Assembly: GCA_014382645.1 (NCBI GenBank)
Contig: JACNJI010000489.1
Span: forward strand, 1-7,225
From: Verrucomicrobiota bacterium
GTDB lineage: Bacteria > Verrucomicrobiota > Verrucomicrobiia > Opitutales > Seribacteraceae
Direction of reading: 5' to 3'
DNA: 7,225 bases
Part shown: positions 1 to 5,305 of the stretch, one piece after another
Position numbering within the stretch: the first letter of the stretch is position 1
Layout of the letters: each line of letters opens with the position of its first letter
Position numbers and translations under genes: made by a program
Notes under the pieces: generated by a model
Databases searched by the model: none
What the model was told of the DNA's origin: nothing
Seen by the model: the letters and a program-made list of their open reading frames with translations, nothing else

Positions 1-248
1 GGGGTGGAGTTCGTGTGGGTAGAGACCCGGAAGTAACAAAAGTGGCTGCGCTACCGACAAAAAGGATCAGGGTGGTAGAGACCTAGGGGGGCGTCGCCGG
101 GTTCAGGACTGTCCAGGAGGCTCGCAACGCACGGGGCGTCCTCCTCGCCCCAAAAGGAAAATGGCGGGTAGTTCGAGACGAAATAATTTCCCGCCTTGGT
201 GTCGTCCTTGGTCTCGACGTCGGGTTTTACAAAAGTGTCTTCGCTCAT
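1..248 (-). CDS. HemN/HemW-like radical SAM protein, N-terminal part with in-frame stop
   Basis: Starting from ATG 248, the frame gives about 65 residues ending in PLGLYHPDPFCR before a TAG at 53-51. The SNYPPFSFW stretch (25-33) and PLGLY...PFCR resemble the N-terminus of oxygen-independent coproporphyrinogen-III-oxidase-like proteins, where the next residues normally carry the CxxxCxxC cluster ligands (as in LGLYVHIPFCRKRCxFCYF). The same frame continues past the stop as RSHFCYFRVST to the window edge, so the reading frame is kept. Relative to the motif, Cys64 and Cys71 are present, position 66 is a stop, and position 68 is Ser instead of Cys. Each of these two could come from one base change (AAG or CAG to TAG; TGC to AGC). 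Either the sequence is unreliable at this end or the gene is decaying. Most of the gene lies outside the window. The activity is unknown; HemN-like proteins include porphyrinogen decarboxylases, heme chaperones and radical SAM methyltransferases. Confidence 0.66.
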
Positions 249-255
249 GGGTCGG

Positions 256-262
256 CTTCCTT
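256..262 (-). promoter_or_regulatory. Ribosome binding site of the radical SAM gene
   Basis: The minus strand reads AAGGAAG, with the AGGA core 9 nt before the ATG at 248. It sits in the 20-nt gap after the propeller stop and supports a genuine gene start at 248 even though the coding sequence downstream is damaged. Confidence 0.6.
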
Positions 263-268
263 TACTTG

Positions 269-1414
269 TCAGGGTTTGGTTTCAAAGGCGTAGACGTTTC
301 CGTCCTCGCAGCCAAAGATAACCTTAGTGCCCACTACCGCGGGAGTGGATGATATAGATTCGCCAATTTCGTAGGAAGCGATCTCCTTGCCGTCCTTTAG
401 GGATGCGAGATAGACTTTTCCGTCCATTGTCCCGAATATCACTTTATCGCCGCAAGCGACGGGAGAGCTGTCGATACGACCCCGTGAAGCAAATCGCCAC
501 GCGGCCTTGCCGGTTACCCGGTCGATGCAATGCAAGCCCTTGTCTCGGCCGCCTATGAGACAATGCGTTTCGGTAACGGCCGGTGAAGAGTAGTAAGGAA
601 AATTTTTGCCGCGATAGGTCCAAACTACGTCTCCGGTCTTAAGGTCGAAACCCGTAACCGCATTGTCCATGTTGCCTACGTAGCCGATGCCGTCGGCAAT
701 CGCCACAGTAGCCGCGATGGGAGCTGCCACCTCTACCGAACGAACCAATTTGCCGTCCTCCAGTCCGACGACGTAAAGCACCGCGTCGCATCCGCCAAAG
801 ACGACCTTGTCGCCATCGAGAATGGAGGGAACACCATTAACGTAGTTGTTCGTCTCAAATTTCCAGAGGAGTTTGCCGCTCTTAGCATTTACGCAATGGA
901 CATAATTGTCATAGCTGCCGATCACGATTACATCGTCCTTCGACTTTGGGCGAATGGCTCGGTTTCCGGCACCCATGATTTCGCCCTCGGTTTCGTATTT
1001 CCAGAGAAGTTTTCCGGTTTTTGCCTTCAATGCGTAAAGGAACCCATCGGTGGAACCGATATACACGACGTCGCCGACAACTAACGGGGCCGCCTCAATG
1101 GACAGTCCGGTTTCATAATTCCAAGTTTCCTTGCCTGTTTTCAGGTCGATCGCATGAAGTTTTTTCGAGTCGGAACCAATGAACACGAGACCATCCTTGA
1201 CCACGGCGGAAGATTTCGTGAAATCGCCCGTCTCGAAAGCCCAAAGCAGTTTCAACTTCTCGCCCAGCTTGCCGGAAGCAAGGCCACGCAGATCCTGTCC
1301 TCCTCGATGCTGAGGCCAATCCGCATCTTTTCCAAATGCAGTTCCAGCACCGTAATCACAGGTGATGAATATCTGTGCGACAAACGAGAAACAAACCGTC
1401 TTCCAAAACCTCAT
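269..1414 (-). CDS. Exported PQQ-like beta-propeller repeat protein
   Basis: This 381-residue protein begins with a basic, hydrophobic leader (MRFWKTVCFSFVAQIFIT) and an AGTAFG-like cleavage region near 22-28, so Sec export is likely. The mature part opens with DWPQHRGG (32-39), common at the start of exported PQQ-like repeat proteins. Eight repeats of the form DGxVYxGSxDGxLYALDxKTGKxxWxxET follow, starting near 72, 112, 159, 200, 240, 281, 321 and 361. The last is short and would be closed by the N-terminal LLWAFETG strand, giving an eight-bladed propeller. PQQ-like repeats of this kind often bind no quinone and serve as scaffolds or ligand-binding modules (as in BamB), so dehydrogenase activity should not be assumed. 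The gene overlaps the iron-ADH gene by ATGA and lies 20 nt before the radical SAM gene. No strong Shine-Dalgarno precedes it, which fits translational coupling. Its role in the operon is unknown. Confidence 0.9.
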   Translation of the reverse strand: MRFWKTVCFSFVAQIFITCDYGAGTAFGKDADWPQHRGGQDLRGLASGKLGEKLKLLWAFETGDFTKSSAVVKDGLVFIGSDSKKLHAIDLKTGKETWNYETGLSIEAAPLVVGDVVYIGSTDGFLYALKAKTGKLLWKYETEGEIMGAGNRAIRPKSKDDVIVIGSYDNYVHCVNAKSGKLLWKFETNNYVNGVPSILDGDKVVFGGCDAVLYVVGLEDGKLVRSVEVAAPIAATVAIADGIGYVGNMDNAVTGFDLKTGDVVWTYRGKNFPYYSSPAVTETHCLIGGRDKGLHCIDRVTGKAAWRFASRGRIDSSPVACGDKVIFGTMDGKVYLASLKDGKEIASYEIGESISSTPAVVGTKVIFGCEDGNVYAFETKP

Positions 1415-2649
1415 GCCTGTATAGAGGATGCCTCGAATTCAACCTCTGCGAAAGTTGCTCCCGCAAAGAGCGAAGCATAAAGTTTTGCAAAGTCTTGACC
1501 GGATACCGGCCGAGGGTTGAAGCCTGCAGTCCATTGCCCGAATGCCTCTTCAGCCAATCCCGCAACCTCCTCCAGGGAAAAGCCGTATTGCTGCAAAGTG
1601 AGCGGGAAGTCGGACAACCTCAACAATTTTTCCACCTGATCAATAACGGCTTTGGTGGCGGATGCATCGTCTGTCTCAGCTCCTGCAAGTCCTGCGTCAC
1701 GAGCCAAGCCGGCATAGATCGAACGGACCTCCGGGAGCTCCGCATTAAAGCGCATAACCGGAGGTAGGCAAATGCCCACCGCGTTGCCGTGACCAACTCC
1801 TTGTCGAGCCGTCAGGGGATTGGCCATCGAGTGGGCCGCGCCCAGCATGCTGCTTTCAATAGCGGCACCGGCGTGTGATGCACCAAGTTGCACAAAGCCT
1901 CTGGCCTCTATGTCGAGAGGTGCGGCAAAAACTTTTTCCAAATTGTCCTGCACGAGAAGAAAGGCGAGGCGGGCATGGCGGGAGGAGATTTCGCTACGAT
2001 CGCGCGTTACGGCAGCTTCGAGGGCGTGAGCCAAGGCATCGATACCCGTGCAAGCAGTAACCTGAACAGGTTGCGAAACAGTAAGATCGGGGTCAAGAAT
2101 GGCAACCTTGGGCAGGGTCTTCTTGTCGCCGCAAGCCATCTTGCTGTGGGTCTCATCGTCGGAAATAAGGGCAAAGGATTGGCATTCGCTCCCCGTCCCT
2201 GCAGTGGTGGGCACGGCAATGAGAGGAAGCATCGGCAAAGAAGCCTTCCCTACACCCCAGAAGTCTTTCATCGTTCCTCCATTCGTAAGGACGAAGTTGC
2301 AGCCCTTTGCGGTATCCATGGAGCTTCCGCCGCCAAGACCCACGATAACATCCACCTCCGCTTCCTTCGCAACGGCCACGCAGGCGTCAACGCAAGAACT
2401 GGTTGGATTCTCGATGGATTTATCGAAAGAAGTCACTTTCATGCCCGCCCCCTCAAGCGAGGCTTGGGCAGTGGCGGCATGTCCCGCCCGAACGATGCCG
2501 GCATCAGTCACAAGCAAAACCCGCTTGCCAATCTTGGCCGCTTCTTCGCCGAGACACTTGAGCGTCCCGGATCCGAAAAGCACTCGTATGTCGGGATGTT
2601 CTTCCAGACGAACGAAGGAATCGAGTTCGGTCAAGCCGGGTGTCGTCAT
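1411..2649 (-). CDS. Iron-type (group III) alcohol dehydrogenase
   Basis: This 412-residue cytoplasmic NAD(P)-dependent alcohol dehydrogenase / aldehyde reductase has the length typical of the family. The cofactor motif GLGGGSSMD is at 104-112, preceded by the usual KRVLLVTDAG (42-51). PTTAGTGSE (147-155) is the family signature. The four metal ligands are all present: Asp204 and His208 in GIDALAHALEA, His273 in AAHSMAN, and His287 in GHGNAVG, with the 14-residue spacing seen in FucO-type enzymes. The residue four after the third ligand is Asn277, where FucO has a His near the active site. The gene starts 26 nt after the ALDH-like stop behind a strong Shine-Dalgarno, and its TGA overlaps the next gene's ATG (ATGA, 1414-1411). 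In context it probably interconverts the aldehyde made by the ALDH-like protein with the corresponding alcohol; direction and substrate are not shown by sequence. Confidence 0.92.
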   Translation of the reverse strand: MTTPGLTELDSFVRLEEHPDIRVLFGSGTLKCLGEEAAKIGKRVLLVTDAGIVRAGHAATAQASLEGAGMKVTSFDKSIENPTSSCVDACVAVAKEAEVDVIVGLGGGSSMDTAKGCNFVLTNGGTMKDFWGVGKASLPMLPLIAVPTTAGTGSECQSFALISDDETHSKMACGDKKTLPKVAILDPDLTVSQPVQVTACTGIDALAHALEAAVTRDRSEISSRHARLAFLLVQDNLEKVFAAPLDIEARGFVQLGASHAGAAIESSMLGAAHSMANPLTARQGVGHGNAVGICLPPVMRFNAELPEVRSIYAGLARDAGLAGAETDDASATKAVIDQVEKLLRLSDFPLTLQQYGFSLEEVAGLAEEAFGQWTAGFNPRPVSGQDFAKLYASLFAGATFAEVEFEASSIQA

Positions 2650-2652
2650 AAT

Positions 2653-2660
2653 CTCTTCCT
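2653..2660 (-). promoter_or_regulatory. Ribosome binding site deciding the iron-ADH start
   Basis: The minus strand reads AGGAAGAG, with the AGGA core 7 nt before the ATG at 2649. The frame is open much further upstream (to 2910), but that extension is Arg/Pro-rich, unlike the family, and lies inside the ALDH-like gene. The site therefore fixes the start at 2649. Confidence 0.7.
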
Positions 2661-2675
2661 TCTCGTTACGCCCCT

Positions 2676-4115
2676 TCAAGTCCCCATTCGAGCGGGCGTT
2701 GTCTGGTAGGCTCGGGCTCGGAAAAGGAAGTCGACGAGATTCCCCTCGTGAGGTTGGAGCCAATTGAGGGCGATGGTTGGCAAAGGACCAATGTTGAGGC
2801 GATCGACGTTTGTGGCGTCGGCAAGCTGGGCGGCCCATGCTTCGTCCTCGGTAATGGCGGAGACCACCAAAGTGTGCCCAATCTTTTCGAGCATCTGTTC
2901 CTGCGGACACTCAACCACGGAAGCAAAAGGATACATGTACTCGGTATTGGCCATCTTGCGATCAGGCGAATCACAGTGGAGGATGGTCGGACGAATATAA
3001 GCGCAGCGCTCCATGCTCTCGAGCCGGTCACCATGCTTCGCGGTAACGTGGGTGACTCCATCCTCGGAGCAGCCTTCCTCGATCATCCCCCAAATAGCCT
3101 CGGCTTGTCCATCCACGGTAAAGGCGGCGAGACCCGCCTCGGGATCTTCGGGATCCTTAACCTCGATGGGACCGATACGTTCGGCAATGGCCTCTGCGAT
3201 TTCCTTGGTATGACGCGAAGCCCAGATGCCCGAACAGTTGATGCATCCGCGACCACTGTTCTTGTAAATGCTGTCGACCATCAAGTCGATGTGATCCTCC
3301 CATTGATCGACGAGGTCGTCACCCAGAAGAATCTTGCTGTAGCCTGGACCGTGCACCTGTACGTTGGCGTTACCCGAGTAGTGCTGAACCGTCTGGGCGC
3401 TGCCGAAAATCATGACACGCCCGCAACGGTTCACGACCTCGGCCCCCATTTCGCCGCCACCGGGATAGATGCCGATGCACTCTCTCGGGATGCCGGCCTC
3501 CACGAAAGCCGCCGCCATACGGTAAGGCGTCCAAGGTTCCTGCGGGCCGGGCTTGAGAACAAGACCGATCTGCATCGGGATGACGGGAAGCCATAAGGTG
3601 TGAACGCCGGGAGAATTGGAGGGCAAAACCATGCCGAGCACGGGCGACTGCGCTTGATAACTGAGTGGCAGGTCGGGCTTGCGGGCCTCCACTCCATAGC
3701 CACGGGAAAGAATGTCCAAGTCCAAACCACGGGTAAGGGCGTCGAGAATCTGGTCCATATTGGTCAGCACGAAGTGATTTTTCTCCATGTTGAACTTGGT
3801 CATGTGCTCGGGCAGCCCGGTGGAGGCGGACTGCTGCCTCGCGAAATCATCGGGCGACTGCTCACCATCTCCAAGAGGCAGGGTGGCCTTGAGGAAGAGA
3901 TCAGCTGCTTTCTTCGTCATATCCACCAGCTCGGGAATCGGAATTTCGCGCAATACTTCGCGGGCCCGATGGGCCTTGCGCATGTCGCGGGCAAGGAGAC
4001 CGGGGTTGGCTTGACCGACTTTGGCTAGTGTCTCGCCCGTGCGGAAGTGAACGACTTCATTTTGATCGAGACTTTGGTAGGGTTCCCCCCAGCGAAGAAC
4101 GGGTATATTTATCAT
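2676..4115 (-). CDS. Aldehyde-dehydrogenase-fold protein, probable acyl reductase
   Basis: This 479-residue protein is close to the usual ALDH length. The ALDH motif order is visible: PSNSPG with Asn167 (oxyanion-hole Asn of the PWNFP motif), LKPG with Lys188 (cofactor), FGSAQTV (237-243, matching the FTGS motif), GRGCINC with Cys291 as the likely nucleophile and a second Cys at 294, TEYMYPFASVVE with Glu392 (matching EEIFGPV), and NIGPLPT near 441. Where hydrolytic ALDHs carry the general-base Glu of ELGGK, this protein reads HGPGYSK (255-261), so that Glu is missing. Acylating ALDHs and acyl reductases also lack it, because no water attack is needed. Together with the ANL gene 65 nt upstream, this suggests NAD(P)H-dependent reduction of an activated acyl group to an aldehyde, as proposed for EhpG beside EhpF. 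The reverse oxidation or CoA acylation is also possible. The protein is cytoplasmic, with no signal peptide. The substrate is unknown. Confidence 0.87.
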   Translation of the reverse strand: MINIPVLRWGEPYQSLDQNEVVHFRTGETLAKVGQANPGLLARDMRKAHRAREVLREIPIPELVDMTKKAADLFLKATLPLGDGEQSPDDFARQQSASTGLPEHMTKFNMEKNHFVLTNMDQILDALTRGLDLDILSRGYGVEARKPDLPLSYQAQSPVLGMVLPSNSPGVHTLWLPVIPMQIGLVLKPGPQEPWTPYRMAAAFVEAGIPRECIGIYPGGGEMGAEVVNRCGRVMIFGSAQTVQHYSGNANVQVHGPGYSKILLGDDLVDQWEDHIDLMVDSIYKNSGRGCINCSGIWASRHTKEIAEAIAERIGPIEVKDPEDPEAGLAAFTVDGQAEAIWGMIEEGCSEDGVTHVTAKHGDRLESMERCAYIRPTILHCDSPDRKMANTEYMYPFASVVECPQEQMLEKIGHTLVVSAITEDEAWAAQLADATNVDRLNIGPLPTIALNWLQPHEGNLVDFLFRARAYQTTPARMGT

Positions 4116-4125
4116 AATTAAGGTT

Positions 4126-4130
4126 TCTCC
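4126..4130 (-). promoter_or_regulatory. Ribosome binding site deciding the ALDH-like start
   Basis: The minus strand reads GGAGA here, about 11 nt before the ATG at 4115. An alternative in-frame TTG at 4160 has no such site and would add 15 residues without family character, so the ATG is preferred. The spacing is slightly long. Confidence 0.45.
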
Positions 4131-4136
4131 GAAAAT

Positions 4137-4150
4137 TCGACGGTTGTCGA
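4137..4150 (-). other. Small inverted repeat in the ANL-ALDH intergenic gap
   Basis: A perfect 5-bp inverted repeat (TCGAC, 4-nt loop, GTCGA) lies in the 65-nt gap between the ANL and ALDH-like genes, followed on the minus strand by AATTTT. It is the longest intercistronic gap in the window. The stem is too short to call a terminator; it could be a weak RNA hairpin or chance. Confidence 0.25.
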
Positions 4151-4180
4151 TTGTTGGCAAATGGTCTCAGCCGAAAGGTG

Positions 4181-5269
4181 TTAGTATACGCCTTCGACAA
4201 TTTTTTTCTGCATAGCGCCGAAAGGTCGCACCTCGGCAACCCCGTCCCAAGGATAAGGGTCAATGGGAGGACGTCGCTTGGCTTCGTCACGCTCTAAGAA
4301 GCGAGGCATGAAAAATTCCTTGGTCATGGTGGTCAGTTCCACCCGACCCCACTCATCGTACTCGACGGGCTCGTTGGTGTCGGGATTGACCACCCGCAAT
4401 ACAGCCCGCGGCTGCGGCGCGTGATAGGTGATGGAAAAGTTGTCCTCGGGTTCGAACGGCTTGTGCTTGGCAAGCCCCATGAGCGTGTTCCCGTAGGTCG
4501 GCACGAAACCGATTTTGTTCTCGAGCAGCTCTTCCATAAGAAAGCGGGTGTACTGGGGGTTCATCGTCGTGCCACCGCAGAATACGCCTCTGACGCCCGC
4601 GTCATATAAGGAAGAGCCCTCGGCCTCGAAGCGTTCGGCAATGGCCTCGAGCAACTTGGGTGTAGTGAACACGGCGCTAACCTCACGGTGCTTCATGATG
4701 GTGGTTGCCTGATCGACGACGTGTTCCATATAGGCCTTCGCCTGATCGCCCTGCCCGTTCTTGATTAGGCGCTTTACCCAACGGGGGTCGAGGTCGACGA
4801 AGTAACAGGAGCACCCACGGACGTTTGCAAGGTGCTCAATAGCAAGGCGCAGGCGACGCGGTCCCGTAGGGCCGACCATAATCCAGTAATGGTTTCTGGG
4901 GAAATGCTCGTCGGTCAGGGTTTCGGAAAACTCGCTGTAGTCCACCTTGTAGTCATCCCATCCGATACGCTGCTTGGGCATGCCCGTGGTACCGCCCGTC
5001 TCGAAGATGTTGAAGGGTATGCCCTCGTACTCCTTTGGCACCCAGACTTCCGGTTGCAGATCACGCAACCATTCGTCCTGAAAGTTCGGAAACTTGTTGG
5101 ATATGTCAGAAAAAGACTTAATCTCCTCAAGGGGATTCCAATCCTGCTTATCCGCCCATTCAAGCCAGAACTTGCAGCCCGTTTGAGGCGAGAAGTGCCA
5201 CTTTACCATTTCGACGGCACGGGCATCCAATGCCTCCGCAGCCAGTTTAACTTTTTCTTCCAAGCTCAT
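4181..5269 (-). CDS. EhpF/PaaK-like adenylate-forming enzyme lacking the C-terminal domain
   Basis: This ANL-superfamily enzyme is expected to activate a carboxylic acid with ATP to an acyl-adenylate in the cytoplasm. The phosphate-binding loop ETGGTTGMPKQR is at 90-101. CGGTTMNP (231-238) and PTYGNTLMG (257-265) match the central nucleotide/substrate motifs. The segment from 304 to 330, containing WGRVELTT and PRFLERDEA, corresponds to the PaaK-type TTLTKE...RYRTGD region, with Asp328 as the likely ribose-binding Asp. The protein stops at residue 362, soon after this motif, so the roughly 100-residue mobile C-terminal domain of CoA ligases is absent. EhpF of Pantoea phenazine biosynthesis has this same shortened architecture and was proposed to hand its adenylate to an ALDH-like partner. 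I chose ATG 5269 (MSLEEKV) over an in-frame TTG at 5278; neither has a clear Shine-Dalgarno. The substrate is unknown. Alternatives are a phenylacetate-CoA-ligase-like protein or an acyl-protein synthetase analogous to LuxE. Confidence 0.85.
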   Translation of the reverse strand: MSLEEKVKLAAEALDARAVEMVKWHFSPQTGCKFWLEWADKQDWNPLEEIKSFSDISNKFPNFQDEWLRDLQPEVWVPKEYEGIPFNIFETGGTTGMPKQRIGWDDYKVDYSEFSETLTDEHFPRNHYWIMVGPTGPRRLRLAIEHLANVRGCSCYFVDLDPRWVKRLIKNGQGDQAKAYMEHVVDQATTIMKHREVSAVFTTPKLLEAIAERFEAEGSSLYDAGVRGVFCGGTTMNPQYTRFLMEELLENKIGFVPTYGNTLMGLAKHKPFEPEDNFSITYHAPQPRAVLRVVNPDTNEPVEYDEWGRVELTTMTKEFFMPRFLERDEAKRRPPIDPYPWDGVAEVRPFGAMQKKIVEGVY

Positions 5270-5305
5270 AAAAAACAATAAAATGATTATCCGACGTTAC
5301 TCAAC

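Noticed and set aside
269..1414. Annotation of the propeller as a PQQ-dependent alcohol dehydrogenase
   Set aside because: The protein has eight short repeats but is much smaller than quinoprotein dehydrogenases, and no PQQ-binding or metal site is identifiable by eye.
1888..2709. Plus-strand open frame of 273 codons opposite the iron-ADH gene
   Set aside because: It lies antisense to a gene with complete family motifs; its own translation shows no recognisable domain and reflects codon bias on the other strand.
2650..2910. N-terminal extension of the iron-ADH frame by 87 codons
   Set aside because: The extension is Arg/Pro-rich, overlaps the ALDH-like coding region in another frame, and a strong ribosome site precedes the ATG at 2649, which also gives normal family length.
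2748..3596. Plus-strand open frame of 282 codons opposite the ALDH-like gene
   Set aside because: It is antisense to a well-supported ALDH-fold gene, with no recognisable motif or family character of its own.
4131..4157. Rho-independent terminator between the ANL and ALDH-like genes
   Set aside because: The stem is only 5 bp and the following T run is four bases, too weak to call a terminator.
4116..4160. TTG start at 4160 for the ALDH-like protein
   Set aside because: No ribosome site precedes it, whereas GGAG stands before the ATG at 4115.
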